The notes beneath the pieces were generated by a model. The model saw only the letters and a list, made by a program, of their open reading frames with translations, did no database searches and was not told the DNA's origin. Positions 1-9,504 of a DNA stretch of 33,390 nucleotides are shown here, piece after piece (positions within the stretch are counted from its first letter, which is position 1; each line of letters begins with the position of its first letter). Location of the stretch: contig CADEER010000006.1 in NCBI GenBank assembly GCA_902826395.1, positions 57,505 to 90,894 of the forward strand, read 5' to 3'. Source of the stretch: an uncultured bacterium. Lineage in GTDB: Bacteria; Desulfobacterota; Binatia; HRBIN30; CADEER01. The position numbers and the translations under genes are program-made.

Positions 1-1109
1 GGGACGCAGGGCATCAGTCGTCTGGGCTGCGACATCGGCGGCGCGACGGTGAGCGGGGGGCCAGGCGTGCCCGGGGCGGTGCGGAGGTCGGTGGGAGGGA
101 TCGGGGGCGGGGTGGTCGGCGTGCCCGTCGGCGTATCCGTCGGCGTGCTGGTCGGGGTGTCGGTCGGCGTGTCCGTCGGCGTGTTGGTGTTGGTCGGCGT
201 ACGGGTAGGTGTGTTGGTCGGGCTGCTCGTCGGAGTATCCGTCGGCGTATTCGTCGGGGTGTCGGTCGGCGTATCCGTCGGCGTGTTGGTCCGCGTCTCG
301 GTCGGCGTACGGGTCGGTGTTGCCGTCGCCGTGTCGGTCGGCGTGCTGGTCGGAGTATCGGTCGGTGTGTCGGTGACGGTCGGCGTCGGTGTGATGGTCG
401 GCGTCTCAGTCGGAGTCGACGTCGGCGTGCTGGTCGGTGTGTCGGTGGGAGTCGGCGTCGGCGGGAACGTGACGTTCAGCACCAGGACCGGACGCTGCGC
501 GAGCGTGCCTTCGCGCGAGGTGTAGTCGATCGCCCCGGTCTGCGCCTCGGTCCGCTTCTTGACGAGCCAACCAAGGTTGGGTGTGCCGAGGATGAAGGCG
601 GCGACGTCGGCGGTGACGTCGAATGTCACGTACACGCCGGTCACGCCGTCGGTCTGGAAGAACGTCGCGCTGGGCGTGATCTCGAAATCGCCACCCGCCC
701 ACTGCACTCCGCAGTCCGCATTGCCGTCGCCGGGCACCGTGTCGATCGGGCAGTTCCAGGTGACTCCCGCCTCCGTCCAGTCGGTGTTCAGCCGGTGGAC
801 GTCGATCTCTCGGCCGGCACCCCATGCGTCGTCATTGGCTTCGATGAAAAGCTCGAGCGATGCCGACAACAGTGTTCCACCGGAGGTCGCATTGAGGATG
901 TCGGTCTGGCTGAAGCGAACGAGCGAGCGCTCCGGGCCGGTGTCCCGGACCAACAGCGCCGTCGACGACCCCGCATTGGCGTTCTGGTTGACGCCGCTCA
1001 GATACGCGTCGGCGGACGCAGACAACGTCTGCGCATGGCCGGCGGCGGCGACCGTCATCACCGCGAAGAGCGCGACCAGAAAGCGCGGGATTCGTCTGTT
1101 GGATCTCAT
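1..1109 (-). CDS. Secreted DNRLRE-domain protein with long Thr-Pro linker (partial, C-terminus beyond left edge)
   Basis: The reading frame opens at ATG 1109 and is still open at base 1, so the C-terminus is missing. Residues 1 to about 26 form a signal peptide (Arg-rich start, hydrophobic core, AGHAQ cleavage site). Residues about 27-212 resemble the DNRLRE family of extracellular beta-sandwich domains: an ADAYL start, then [18 protein letters not shown], the W-T-E-A-G-V-T-W signature and a late [11 protein letters not shown] strand. Residues about 213-331 are an almost pure TPT/TPx linker, followed by Pro-rich sequence at the edge. The gene starts 22 bp after the FG-GAP/dockerin gene upstream, with GAGGAAG as ribosome site, so the two are probably co-transcribed. 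The role is likely cell-surface or extracellular; no enzymatic function can be read. Confidence 0.85.
   Translation of the reverse strand, partial: MRSNRRIPRFLVALFAVMTVAAAGHAQTLSASADAYLSGVNQNANAGSSTALLVRDTGPERSLVRFSQTDILNATSGGTLLSASLELFIEANDDAWGAGREIDVHRLNTDWTEAGVTWNCPIDTVPGDGNADCGVQWAGGDFEITPSATFFQTDGVTGVYVTFDVTADVAAFILGTPNLGWLVKKRTEAQTGAIDYTSREGTLAQRPVLVLNVTFPPTPTPTDTPTSTPTSTPTETPTITPTPTVTDTPTDTPTSTPTDTATATPTRTPTETRTNTPTDTPTDTPTNTPTDTPTSSPTNTPTRTPTNTNTPTDTPTDTPTSTPTDTPTGTPTTPPPIPPTDLRTAPGTPGPPLTVAPPMSQPRRLMPCV
108..474 (-). repeat. Low-complexity Thr-Pro coding repeat
   Basis: On the minus strand this stretch encodes TPTDTPT-like units, with codons repeating in a roughly 6- or 12-base rhythm (ACG CCG ACC GAC and variants). 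It is the extended linker of the DNRLRE protein. The plus-strand frame through it (Val-Gly repeats) is a shadow. Confidence 0.85.
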
Positions 1110-1131
1110 TAGCACTTCCTCGGAGAATTGA

Positions 1132-2634
1132 TCAGCGGCCCTGCAGGAGCTCGACGACTGCCGTCAGGTCGGCGGCGGTGACAAACCCGTCGCCGTTGAC
1201 GTCGGCTGCGGTGCACATCGGGGTGAAGATGGCGCGGATGACTCCGAGCACGTCGGCATCATCGATCCGGCCGTCGCAATTGGCATCTCCCGGCCCAGCG
1301 GGTGTCGTTGTAATGATCGGCGTCGGCGTGTCGGTCGGCGTGGTGCTGGTGCGGGTGAATGTTCGGGTACGCGTCGGAGTCGGCGTCCGCGTCGGGGTGC
1401 TGGTAATCGTCGGCGTGTTGGTGATGGTCGGTGTATTGGTCGGTGTGAAGGGCGCGTCGGCGCCGCCGCTCAAAACCACTGTCACCCGGTCCTCCATGGA
1501 GGAGCTGGCGACGATGTCAGGCCGGTCGTCGCCATTGAAATCGGCAACTTCCAGATCGAGGACGCTGAGTGGATCGAGCGAAGCGGTGAAGATCACCTCG
1601 CCGAAGACGAGCCCGCCCGCTTCGGAGCCCAGCCAGAGATCGCCGCCCAGACTCGACGCGATCACCAGATCGGTCGCACCGTCCTGATCGAAATCGTCCG
1701 TCCGCAGCGCGCCGGGCAGAAACACCTGGTGCTGCTCGAGCTCGGCGAACGAGCGTGCCGACGGCTGCTCGAACACGAAAAGGCGATTGCGGCTGGTCGC
1801 GGCAATCGCCGCGAGTGGACCGGTCTGCGGCAACACGGCCACCGCGGTCACCGAATTCACTTCGGCAACCTCTTGCGCCGACGCGAAGTCGCCACCGGTG
1901 CCGAACATCACATAGACGACGGACTCGACGGGATCGCCCACAACGATGTCAGCATCGTCGTCACCGTCGATCAGACCGATCGCCGCACTCGCCGGCTCGA
2001 TGCCGACAACCGTGCTCGAGTCGATGCGGAACTGGCCGTTCGGCGAGCCCTGAGCGACGCTGCCGAGGAGGACCGTAACGCGGCCTTCAGAAGTGCCGCC
2101 GGTGCTCGTCGAGTGACAGACGACAAGGTCGAGCGCCGGATCTCCGTTGACGTCTCCGACTTCGAGACACAGCGGGAAGATGCCGGGCAGGCGGTACTCG
2201 AGCGGTGCCGCGAACTCGCCGTTCCCCTCATTGAGAAAAACGAGCACGACACCGCGCACGGGGAAGTCGATGATGTCGGCGGCGAGAGCGATGTCCCCTC
2301 GCCCGTCGGCATTGAAGTCGGCCATGGCGGCCGTCTGAAAGCTGAATCCGTTCACAACGGTTCTGGTCTCTGGGAAGAAGCTGCCCGAGCCTCGATTGTT
2401 CAGCAGAGAAAACGACGGGCCTTCCGCACCCGTGCTGTTGGCCGTCGCAACATCGAGACCTTGTCCCCCATTCACTTCCAAAGAGCCGACGCCTACTGGC
2501 GCACCGTCCACATCATATGATGCCGGCCGGCCAAAGAGCGGCGCCGCCGTGGCAACCGCCGTTCCGACCGTGGCCACCCCCGCCAGCGACAGTAAAAACC
2601 CTCGTATTTGGGTGCGCCACGAGCATCTTATCAT
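1132..2634 (-). CDS. Secreted FG-GAP/VCBS repeat protein with Thr-Pro linker and C-terminal dockerin
   Basis: The 500-residue protein has a signal peptide (residues 1 to about 31, ending ATAAP). At least five FG-GAP calcium-loop motifs follow, for example [27 protein letters not shown] and [13 protein letters not shown], consistent with an integrin-alpha-like beta-propeller. Residues about 397-441 are a TPT linker. The last about 55 residues are a two-repeat dockerin type I module: [18 protein letters not shown], then [19 protein letters not shown], each with a DxNxDG calcium loop. Dockerins normally bind cohesins, but no cohesin is visible here, so the module may simply be a surface attachment tail. 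The start is ATG 2634. The gene leads a probable two-gene operon with the DNRLRE gene and is divergent from the propeller gene at 2816. Confidence 0.88.
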   Translation of the reverse strand: MIRCSWRTQIRGFLLSLAGVATVGTAVATAAPLFGRPASYDVDGAPVGVGSLEVNGGQGLDVATANSTGAEGPSFSLLNNRGSGSFFPETRTVVNGFSFQTAAMADFNADGRGDIALAADIIDFPVRGVVLVFLNEGNGEFAAPLEYRLPGIFPLCLEVGDVNGDPALDLVVCHSTSTGGTSEGRVTVLLGSVAQGSPNGQFRIDSSTVVGIEPASAAIGLIDGDDDADIVVGDPVESVVYVMFGTGGDFASAQEVAEVNSVTAVAVLPQTGPLAAIAATSRNRLFVFEQPSARSFAELEQHQVFLPGALRTDDFDQDGATDLVIASSLGGDLWLGSEAGGLVFGEVIFTASLDPLSVLDLEVADFNGDDRPDIVASSSMEDRVTVVLSGGADAPFTPTNTPTITNTPTITSTPTRTPTPTRTRTFTRTSTTPTDTPTPIITTTPAGPGDANCDGRIDDADVLGVIRAIFTPMCTAADVNGDGFVTAADLTAVVELLQGR

Positions 2635-2815
2635 TCATCTCAGTCCGTTGGTTCGCGCATCCTAAGGTGCGTTCCAACTGTTTTGCAAGGCAATTAGTCA
2701 GGTGCCACTAGGGGGCAACCCGTCGATTTTTATTGCCTCTTCGCATTTCGCTTGCTGCATACCGGGCTCCTCACTAAGAACTTGGACTGTGAATTCTTTG
2801 CAACAAGGAGTGCTA

Positions 2816-4051
2816 ATGGAACGGCGTGTCGCCCCTTCGATCTCGGCCGCCGTCCGTGGCGTGAGACGCCTGTCGCACCTCCTCCTTGCGAATGCCCTAC
2901 GCCTGGCCGCCGCTCTGACTCTCGCGGGCATTGTCGCCGCGACACCGGCATGGGCGCAGGAGGAGTGTGCGTTCGTCGGCAACCAGATCGTCGGGACGGT
3001 CCGCATCCTCGCCATCCCGGACGGACAGGATCTCGGCGTCACCCCCCTGCCCGATTGCAACGGTATCTGCCAGCTCACCGATTTGGTCGTCAGCCCGTCC
3101 CTGGAGATCTTCGTCAGCCAGTTCGACGGCAATCGCCTGTGGGTCGTCGATGCTCAGGGAGGCAGCGGTCCGGCCCAGATCGGACTCGCAACCACGCCGA
3201 CCGACTTGGTATTTTCTCCTGATAGTTCAGCAATTTACGTGATTGCAAACGCAACTTCGGAAGCTGCCGTATTGAACGTCGCCAACCGGACGGAGACCAA
3301 TCGCTTCGCCCTCCCGAGTCAGGCGCGCGGCCTTTCCATCACCCCCGACGGCACTCAATTGGTGACGACCAGCCGGAATCAAAACTCCGTTTTTGTTGTG
3401 TCTTCGTCCGATGGCGATGTGTTGCGCGATGGAGATGTCGGCGAGCGACCATTCACGGTGGCGCTGTCGCCGACCGGTGATCGCGCATTCGCCGCTGCCG
3501 AAGACGGTACGTTGACGGTGGTCGACGTCGCCTCGGGCGACGAGGTCGACTCGTTCACGGTCGGCGAGTTGCCGACCGCAGTCGCCGTCTCGGCGGATGG
3601 CGATACCGTCTACGTAGCCAATCGCGGCGATGACACGGTATCGATGATCGACTTGGGCGAACAAAACGTCAGCACTCTCGAGGTTGGCGACGAGCCGGTC
3701 GCGTTGGCTCTGACGAGCGCCGGGCACTTGGTCGTCGCGAACAAACAGAGCGGCACCCTGTCGGTGATCGATACGGCGAACGGCAACACCGCCCTGACCC
3801 CGATCCAGGCGGGAGTGAATCCATCTGCCCTCGCCATCGCCCCGTGCCCGGGGCGCTCGGTCGCGTGCGTCGGCGATTGCAACGCGAACGGCAGCGTGGC
3901 GATCAACGAGCTGATCATCGGCGTCGGCATATCTCTGCGCATGCGCGACACGGCCGACTGTCCCTCATTCGACGCCAACGAGAGTGGCGCCGTCGAGATC
4001 GCCGAGCTCATCCGCGCCGTGAACAACTCCCTCGACGGCTGCCCGTCGTGA
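2816..4051 (+). CDS. Secreted YVTN/NHL-type beta-propeller protein with Cys-flanked double EF-hand (dockerin-like) tail
   Basis: The start is placed at ATG 2816 because AAGGAG lies 6 bases upstream and a signal peptide follows (basic start, then LRLAAALTLAGIVAATPAWAQ region). The in-frame upstream extension to 2702 has neither. The body holds repeats of the YVTN propeller type, such as LPTAVAVSADGDTVYVAN and SPTGDRAFAAAEDGTLTVVDV. The last about 60 residues form a paired calcium-loop module, GDCNANGSVAINELI and DANESGAVEIAELI, bracketed by four cysteines and ending LDGCPS. The same module closes the FG-GAP protein at 23129-24529. Its stop overlaps the next gene's GTG by 4 bases. It is exported and probably surface-associated; its ligand is unknown. 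Confidence 0.88.
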   Translation: MERRVAPSISAAVRGVRRLSHLLLANALRLAAALTLAGIVAATPAWAQEECAFVGNQIVGTVRILAIPDGQDLGVTPLPDCNGICQLTDLVVSPSLEIFVSQFDGNRLWVVDAQGGSGPAQIGLATTPTDLVFSPDSSAIYVIANATSEAAVLNVANRTETNRFALPSQARGLSITPDGTQLVTTSRNQNSVFVVSSSDGDVLRDGDVGERPFTVALSPTGDRAFAAAEDGTLTVVDVASGDEVDSFTVGELPTAVAVSADGDTVYVANRGDDTVSMIDLGEQNVSTLEVGDEPVALALTSAGHLVVANKQSGTLSVIDTANGNTALTPIQAGVNPSALAIAPCPGRSVACVGDCNANGSVAINELIIGVGISLRMRDTADCPSFDANESGAVEIAELIRAVNNSLDGCPS

Positions 4052-4899
4052 AGCGCCAGGCCGTCGCGATGGCGGTGCTGACCGCCGTCGCCTGCGCCGC
4101 GCCAAAGCTGCCGCCACCCATCGATCCAAGCTCGGAATACGTGCCGCCTTTCGCGGCTCAGGTGCACCTGCAACGCCCCGGAATGACCTGCCGCGGCGCG
4201 ACCGGCGCTACCCGCACGGCCTTCAGACGCATGGGCTACAGCGTCGAATCGGTCAGGGCTCCGGCACCCGGCGTCGTCGGCGAAGTACGCGCCTTGCGCC
4301 ACACCGGCTGGTACACCGGCGACGCCGGGGACGCCTATCAGGTAGCGGCCCGAATCACCTGCGACAACCATGGCGCGACGATCGAAGCGGCTACCGAAGA
4401 GCCCTTCTCGCAGCGAAGGGTCTTCAAGCGTGACTTCGCTGCTGCAGTCGATGCAGCGGCTCGAGCCCGTACCCAGCGAACGCCGGCGCCGCGAACGACC
4501 AGCAACAACGACGATCTGCGTCTGGCAGTCGAGCCGTTGCGCGGCGAAGGCGCTGCCGCAATCGCGGGCGCCGCTCCGGAAGTGACCGGCCTCACCCCCG
4601 TGCACATTCGCATCGACAACGGCAGTGCACGCCTGTATCGGCTCCACACACGGCGCATCAAGCTGGTCACGCAGGAGGGCCAAACGCATCGGCCGCTGAG
4701 TATCGACGACGTGCTCGCCCGCCTCGCGCCCGAGTGGCATCGCAGCGTTCGCGAAGCGCATCTCGCAGATTCAGACGTCGCGCGCGGTGCGACCGTCAGC
4801 GGCTACGTCTTCGTCCCGGCCTCGGCCTACCAGCGCGCACAAGTCATCCTCATCGAAGCCGAAAGCGAGGAAGCGGAAGGATTCTCGGTCGAGTTTTGA
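4048..4899 (+). CDS. Putative exported or lipoprotein of unknown function
   Basis: The frame is open from 3844, but GTG 4048 overlaps the upstream stop (GTGA) and gives a short hydrophobic leader with Cys at residue 16 (LTAVAC, a weak lipobox with Ala at -3). This start yields 283 residues. I do not recognise the family. The protein has a mixed alpha/beta look, with a C-terminal segment GATVSGYVFVPASAY that resembles an Ig-like beta domain. A shorter segment (TPVHIRIDNGSARLYRL) resembles the conserved strand of such a domain. Translational coupling to the propeller gene suggests a shared envelope role. Membrane anchoring through Cys16 is an inference. Confidence 0.75.
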   Translation: MKRQAVAMAVLTAVACAAPKLPPPIDPSSEYVPPFAAQVHLQRPGMTCRGATGATRTAFRRMGYSVESVRAPAPGVVGEVRALRHTGWYTGDAGDAYQVAARITCDNHGATIEAATEEPFSQRRVFKRDFAAAVDAAARARTQRTPAPRTTSNNDDLRLAVEPLRGEGAAAIAGAAPEVTGLTPVHIRIDNGSARLYRLHTRRIKLVTQEGQTHRPLSIDDVLARLAPEWHRSVREAHLADSDVARGATVSGYVFVPASAYQRAQVILIEAESEEAEGFSVEF

Positions 4900-5027
4900 C
4901 CCGCACCGACCGTCAGCTCGACTCATCGAGCTACGACTGTTTCCGACGCGGGGTTCACTAGAGTGAGCGAGCGTTTGCGGACATGTCTCCTTGACCCGTC
5001 TCGCCGCGCCGTGTTCAGTGGCGGTTT

Positions 5028-5744
5028 ATGAAACGTCCCACCAAGAAGGGGTCCGACACCGCCGGCGCCACCGGCGAGCCGGAAAGCGACTCGCTGATCG
5101 CCTCGGCGATTCGCGGCGCCAAAGATCTCGCAAAGACGTTCGTGCCGGCGATCCTCATCGCCCTCGCAGTGCGCTCTTCGGTCGTCCAGGCGTTTTGGGT
5201 GCCGTCCGGCTCGATGTTGCCGACGATCCAGATCGGCGACCACATCTTCGTCAACAAGCTGGCGTATACCGTTCGCATGCCGCTGGCCGGGCCGATCACC
5301 GAGATCAAATCGCCGGAGCGCGGCGACATCGTCGTATTCGTCAGGCCCGGCGATCCCGGGACCGATCTGATCAAGCGCGTCGTCGCCGTCGCCGGGGACA
5401 CGATCGAGATCCGCCGCAAGAAGCTCTTCGTCAACGGCGTCGCCGCCGAGGACGTTCACGCCCACTTCGAGGAACCGGTCGCGGCGGGGCAACGCGACAA
5501 CATGAGGCCGCAGACCGTGCCGTCCGGCAAGTTCTTCGTCATGGGCGACAACCGCGACAAGAGTTACGATAGTCGGTTCTGGGGTTTCGCCAACATCGAG
5601 GACATCAAGGGCCGCGCCACCTTCGTGTACTGGTCGCGCGACAGTCAGACGTGTTGGGAAGACTTGCGCCAGCACGGAGTGGGACAACTGTTCTCCAGCA
5701 CCTGCATGCCGCGCTGGCGCCGATTCGGCATGTACATCCGCTGA
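5028..5744 (+). CDS. lepB: Signal peptidase I
   Basis: The enzyme cleaves signal peptides from exported preproteins at the outer face of the inner membrane. The 238-residue sequence has one membrane segment (about 38-57). The catalytic Ser62 lies in PSGSMLPTIQIGD and the general-base Lys116 in DLIKRVVAVAGD. The family box MGDNRDKSYDSRFWG (172-186) is also present. The N-terminal 35 residues are polar and charged. No strong ribosome site precedes ATG 5028. The gene is followed at 97 bp by a small charged-protein gene. Its presence fits a region full of secreted proteins, though lepB is a housekeeping gene. Confidence 0.95.
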   Translation: MKRPTKKGSDTAGATGEPESDSLIASAIRGAKDLAKTFVPAILIALAVRSSVVQAFWVPSGSMLPTIQIGDHIFVNKLAYTVRMPLAGPITEIKSPERGDIVVFVRPGDPGTDLIKRVVAVAGDTIEIRRKKLFVNGVAAEDVHAHFEEPVAAGQRDNMRPQTVPSGKFFVMGDNRDKSYDSRFWGFANIEDIKGRATFVYWSRDSQTCWEDLRQHGVGQLFSSTCMPRWRRFGMYIR

Positions 5745-5769
5745 AGCAAGGCTCCGCACGTACCGTGCA

Positions 5770-5798
5770 TTGCCATCCGTCACTCACGTTGTTAGCCT
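5770..5798 (+). promoter_or_regulatory. Weak sigma-70-like promoter ahead of the 68-aa protein gene
   Basis: TTGCCA and TAGCCT are separated by 17 bases, 42 bases before the start codon. The -10 match is poor, so this is tentative. Confidence 0.25.
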
Positions 5799-5840
5799 AA
5801 CCAATTCGAGAAATTCGCGAGCGCGAAAGGAGAACATCCG

Positions 5841-6047
5841 ATGGCTGGCGGAAAGACCTTCAAGCGTGATCAGAAGCGGCGCAAGGAGATGGCGCGCCGA
5901 CTGAAGCAAGAAGAAAAAAACCGCAAGCGCCTGGCGCGCAAGGAAGAGGGAAAGAAGTCACTCGACGAGCTCGAGCTCGACGCCGAGATCGACGCGGAAG
6001 AGCACGGCCTGGGCGAGGACGATCTCGACGAGGCGGGGAACTCTTAA
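5841..6047 (+). CDS. Small highly charged protein (68 aa), unknown function
   Basis: A clear AAAGGAG ribosome site precedes ATG 5841. The protein is bipolar: residues 1-40 are strongly basic (KTFKRDQKRRKEMARR onward), probably a long single helix, while residues 41-68 are acidic (LDELELDAEIDAEE). There is no signal peptide or membrane segment. The charge split suggests a nucleic-acid- or ribosome-binding helix with an acidic tail. I do not recognise a named family. It is real by its ribosome site, spacing and composition. Confidence 0.75.
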   Translation: MAGGKTFKRDQKRRKEMARRLKQEEKNRKRLARKEEGKKSLDELELDAEIDAEEHGLGEDDLDEAGNS

Positions 6048-6095
6048 GTCACGCCCATCCCCAAACCGAGAGCGGCGGATTTTCGAAGATACGGG

Positions 6096-8279
6096 TTAGA
6101 CCGGTTCGAGATTGGCAAAGCGGAGTGACAGCTTCTTCACGCCCGAGGAACGAAAGAGGATCGTCACCTTCCGCGCATCGCCGCTGCCCTCGAGGCCGCG
6201 GATCACACCGACGCCGAACGATGCGTGTCGCACTTGGGCTCCGACGCGCAACCCATCCTCTCCCTCGTAAACGACGCGCGGCTCGGATCCGTCGCTCTCT
6301 TCGCGGTCCATCCACGCTGGCCTCCGGCCGTTCCCGCGTTCGAACCCGTTGAGCGAGACGGTGCGCCGCTGCGGCTCGCGGACGACCCGCAGCAGCTCGA
6401 CGGGCACCTCGTCGAGAAATCGCGAGCGCCGATTGGCCTGAAAGTCGCCGAAGACACGCCGCCGTTCGGCGTGCGACAGATAGAGCCGCTTCATCGCCCG
6501 CGTCATGCCGACGTAGCAGAGGCGGCGCTCCTCCTCGACATCGACGTCGTCGACGCGGGCGTGAGGAAACAGTCCTTCCTCCATGCCGGTCATGAAGACG
6601 TACGGAAACTCGAGTCCCTTGGCGGCGTGCAAGGTCATCAGCGTCACGCGGTCTGCCGCATCGTCGAGCGAGTCGAGATCGGTGACCAGCGCGATCTGCT
6701 CGAGATACTGCTCTAGGCTCTCGCCGGCGGCAGCGCGCTCCTCCATGCCGGATAGGAGCTCCTGGAGGTTCTGCAATCGATCGCGCGCCTCGAACGATCC
6801 GTTCTCGCGCAACATCGGTCCGTATCCCGACTCTTCCACGATCGCCGCGGCCAACTGCGGGAACGCCAGCTCGCTGCTGCGTTCGCGGAACGAGTCCATG
6901 AGCCGCACGAATGCCGAGACCTTGTCCAGCGCGCTCCCGCGCAACAGGTCGCGCTCGATTGCCGCACGGCAGGCGCCCATGAATCCGCCAGCGACATCCT
7001 CTTCGAGTGCCGCGATCCTGCCGACGGTCACATTGCCGATACCGCGCGACGGCACGTTGACGATTCGCTTCGCCGATACCGAATCGGCCGGATTCATGCA
7101 GAGGCGCAGGTAGGCGAGCACGTCCTTTACCTCGGCGCGCGCGAAGAACTTGACGCCGCCGACCATCGCATACGGAATCTGATTGCGGGCGAAGGATTCC
7201 TCGATCGATCGCGACTGCGCATTGGTGCGATAGAAGACGGCCACATCGCGGCGTCGCGCCCCGTCGGCGACCAGGCGGTTGATCTCCGAAGCTACGAACC
7301 GCGCCTCCTCGAGGTCGTCGCCGAGCGTCGCCAGAGCGACGGGATGGCCGCTAGCGTTCTCCGTCCACAGGGTCTTGCCCTTGCGGTTGGTGTTGCACGC
7401 CACCACGGCGCCGGCAGCGGCGAGGATGTTGCCGGTCGAGCGATAGTTCTGTTCGAGGCGAATCACTACAGCGTCGGAGAAGTCGCGCTCGAAGTTCAAG
7501 ATGTTCTCGATCTCGGCGCCGCGCCATCGGTAGATGGACTGGTCGTCGTCACCGACGACGACCAGGTTGCGATGCACCGACGCCAACGAGCGCGTCAGGC
7601 GGTACTGCACGGCATTGGTGTCCTGGTACTCGTCGACCAGAACCGCGCGGAATCGCTCCTGATAACGCGCCGCGACCTCGGGGAACTCGTCGAACAGCCG
7701 GACCGTGAGAACCAACAGGTCGCCGAAGTCCAGCGCGTTCGATCGCCGCATTCGCTCCTGGTACATGCGAAACACGCGCGCGACGATGCCGCTCTTCTCG
7801 TCTTCGACGACAATGCTCTCCGGCCCGACCCCGCGATTCTTGGCCGCGTCGATGCGTGCCGCTACCGCGCGCACGCTCATGGCCGCGTCGCGCACGCCGC
7901 AATCGGTCAAGCAGTCCTTGAGCAACCGCTCTTGATCCTTCTCGTCGTAGATGACGAACTGCTTCGCATATCCCAGCGCCTCGATCTCGCGGCGCAGGAT
8001 GCGAACGCCGAAGGAATGGAACGTCGACACCCAAGGCGATTCATCCGCGTCGACCAGCTTGTCGACCCGCTGGCGCATCTCCGCCGCCGCCTTGTTGGTA
8101 AAGGTCACGGCGAGGATCCGCCAAGGCGCCACCTGGCGCTCGCGGATCAAGTGCGCCACCCGGTGTGTCAGCGTGCGCGTCTTGCCTGAACCGGCGCCGG
8201 CTAGAATCAACAGTGGCCCGTCGCCGTGCAGCACCGCCTCGCGCTGCTTGTCGTTCAGGGATCCGACCAGATCAACCAT
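6096..8279 (-). CDS. pcrA: ATP-dependent 3'-5' DNA helicase, UvrD/PcrA type
   Basis: This SF1A helicase acts in excision repair, replication restart and removal of recombinase filaments. The 727-residue protein starts with the Q motif LNDKQREAV, then Walker A GAGSGKT (28-34), motif Ia TFTNKAAAEM (59-68), Walker B VDEYQD (215-220), motif III GDDDQSIYRWRGA (243-255) and QNYRST. Later motifs are VTLMTLHAAKGLE and YVGMTRAM. The C-terminal about 50 residues (VGAQVRHASFGVGVIRGLEG, ending in Leu-Glu-Pro-Val) are the Tudor-like domain of PcrA/UvrD that contacts RNA polymerase. Length is normal. The gene is divergent from moaB across a 254-bp spacer. Confidence 0.95.
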   Translation of the reverse strand: MVDLVGSLNDKQREAVLHGDGPLLILAGAGSGKTRTLTHRVAHLIRERQVAPWRILAVTFTNKAAAEMRQRVDKLVDADESPWVSTFHSFGVRILRREIEALGYAKQFVIYDEKDQERLLKDCLTDCGVRDAAMSVRAVAARIDAAKNRGVGPESIVVEDEKSGIVARVFRMYQERMRRSNALDFGDLLVLTVRLFDEFPEVAARYQERFRAVLVDEYQDTNAVQYRLTRSLASVHRNLVVVGDDDQSIYRWRGAEIENILNFERDFSDAVVIRLEQNYRSTGNILAAAGAVVACNTNRKGKTLWTENASGHPVALATLGDDLEEARFVASEINRLVADGARRRDVAVFYRTNAQSRSIEESFARNQIPYAMVGGVKFFARAEVKDVLAYLRLCMNPADSVSAKRIVNVPSRGIGNVTVGRIAALEEDVAGGFMGACRAAIERDLLRGSALDKVSAFVRLMDSFRERSSELAFPQLAAAIVEESGYGPMLRENGSFEARDRLQNLQELLSGMEERAAAGESLEQYLEQIALVTDLDSLDDAADRVTLMTLHAAKGLEFPYVFMTGMEEGLFPHARVDDVDVEEERRLCYVGMTRAMKRLYLSHAERRRVFGDFQANRRSRFLDEVPVELLRVVREPQRRTVSLNGFERGNGRRPAWMDREESDGSEPRVVYEGEDGLRVGAQVRHASFGVGVIRGLEGSGDARKVTILFRSSGVKKLSLRFANLEPV

Positions 8280-8533
8280 GCAACGACGTCGCCTTCATCC
8301 ACACATCCGACCGCATCGGGGCTCGCTACCACGAACGCCGCTTCGAGCCAACCGCGACCGCCGGCCCGATGCGCGCGATGCCGGACGATTCACCTTCCAC
8401 GGCCCACAGTTCACGGTTCACGGTTCACGGGGGTCGTCGAATCCGATCTCGATTTGGATTTTGATCCAGACGTCCGACACGGTTCGGGATTTCCGCATTG
8501 CCGGAATCCGGGGCGTCTCCTATTCTCTGCCGC
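8280..8533. other. Divergent spacer between pcrA and moaB
   Basis: This 254-bp spacer must hold the promoters for both divergent genes. It contains the TTCACGG heptamer array at 8410-8430 and an imperfect inverted repeat around GGGATTTCCG/CCGGAATCC near 8488-8510. I see no gene in it. Confidence 0.5.
8410..8430 (+). repeat. Short tandem repeat, (TTCACGG) x3
   Basis: Three exact 7-base copies follow a degenerate related stretch (TTCACCTTCCACGG) from about 8390. This is a second heptamer family, different in sequence from the CAGGGGN arrays. It has no inverted partner nearby. Confidence 0.8.
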
Positions 8534-9040
8534 GTGGCGCACCAGCGACATCACCGACAGGATGCAGCCGCCGCCAGCGTGCGCTTCGGCGTCCTCACCA
8601 TCAGCGACACGCGCAGCGAGGCTGACGACACGAGCGGACGCAGCATCCGCGACGCCGCGCTCGGAGCGGGGCACGCGATCGCGTTCTACCGAATCGTCAA
8701 GGACGAGCCACAGCAGATCCTCGACCTGCTGCGCCGGCCACCAGCTACCGCCGACGTCATCGTCACCAACGGCGGCACCGGGCTGGCGCCGCGCGACACG
8801 ACCTTCGAAGCGGTCTCCGGGCTGATCGACCGTGAGATCCCGGGCTTCGGCGAGTTGTTTCGCATGCTGAGCTACGAACAGGTGGGCGCGGCGGCGATGC
8901 TCAGCCGCGCCGTCGCCGGCACGATCGGCGATCGCGTTGTGTTTTGCCTGCCCGGCTCGACGAAGGCCGTCGACCTGGCGATGAACCGATTGATCCTGCC
9001 GCAGGTCGGGCATCTGGTGGGACTACTGGCGGTGAAATGA
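8534..9040 (+). CDS. moaB: Molybdenum cofactor biosynthesis protein MoaB (MogA/MoaB family)
   Basis: Family members bind molybdopterin, and MogA adenylylates it before molybdenum insertion. The frame is open from 8498, but GTG 8534 gives a 168-residue protein whose core begins RFGVLTISDTR, as in the family. Diagnostic motifs are VTNGGTGLAPRDTT (the molybdopterin-binding GGTG loop) and later FCLPGSTKAVDLAMNRLILP. Sequence and length match MoaB-type proteins. ATG of the next gene overlaps its stop (ATGA), placing it first in a four-gene operon that also encodes MoaD. The start choice between GTG 8534 and upstream codons is not settled. Confidence 0.88.
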   Translation: MAHQRHHRQDAAAASVRFGVLTISDTRSEADDTSGRSIRDAALGAGHAIAFYRIVKDEPQQILDLLRRPPATADVIVTNGGTGLAPRDTTFEAVSGLIDREIPGFGELFRMLSYEQVGAAAMLSRAVAGTIGDRVVFCLPGSTKAVDLAMNRLILPQVGHLVGLLAVK

Positions 9041-9504
9041 GCCCGAGCATCGATTCCGGTGTGCGTCACCAGTCCGTGCGCGGTCTCCACATGATCTGGT
9101 TGGCGTTCCTCGGCAGCATCTTCTGCTACGTGCTGATCCTGATGTTGCTCTCCCAGCAGAGTGAGGCCGTCGACGAGGACGTTCTCGTAGTGCTGCGGCC
9201 GCTGTTCTGGATTCTCGCCACGTTGCTGACCATCGCGAGTTTCGTCTGGCGGACCCAGGTAGCGGATCTGCGGGGACGTCGCGGCAGCGACCCGACCGAC
9301 GGCTTCACCCGCCTGCGTGTTGCTTGCATCGTCACCTGGACGTTCTGTGAGGTGATCGCGGTGCTCGGCCTCTGCCTGGGGGCCATCACCTATCGCTTTG
9401 CGGACTACGCACCGCTGGTGACGCTCGGGATCGTCCTGCTCTTCGTGCACCGACCGGCCGCGTGGCCGATCGAGCGCTTCCTGCTCGAGGACTTGCGGCC
9501 GTGA
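9037..9504 (+). CDS. Four-helix integral membrane protein, unknown function
   Basis: ATG 9037 overlaps the moaB stop by 4 bases, and the stop overlaps the moaD GTG by 4 bases, so it is translationally coupled on both sides. The 155-residue product has about four hydrophobic segments (roughly 18-40, 51-69, 92-113 and 119-136 in residues), with a polar RGRRGSDPTDG loop between the second and third. I do not recognise a family. A link with molybdopterin genes is positional only. Confidence 0.8.
   Translation: MSPSIDSGVRHQSVRGLHMIWLAFLGSIFCYVLILMLLSQQSEAVDEDVLVVLRPLFWILATLLTIASFVWRTQVADLRGRRGSDPTDGFTRLRVACIVTWTFCEVIAVLGLCLGAITYRFADYAPLVTLGIVLLFVHRPAAWPIERFLLEDLRP

Noticed and set aside
108-474. 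Regular repeats suggesting a CRISPR array
   Set aside because: Unit is 6-12 bases without spacers and is read through as protein; it is a coding linker.
49-525. Plus-strand open frame of Val-Gly repeats
   Set aside because: It is the reverse of the Thr-Pro linker in the DNRLRE protein; the minus-strand frame has a signal peptide and a recognisable domain.
2702-2815. Upstream extension of the propeller gene
   Set aside because: No ribosome site; ATG 2816 has AAGGAG and a signal peptide directly after it.
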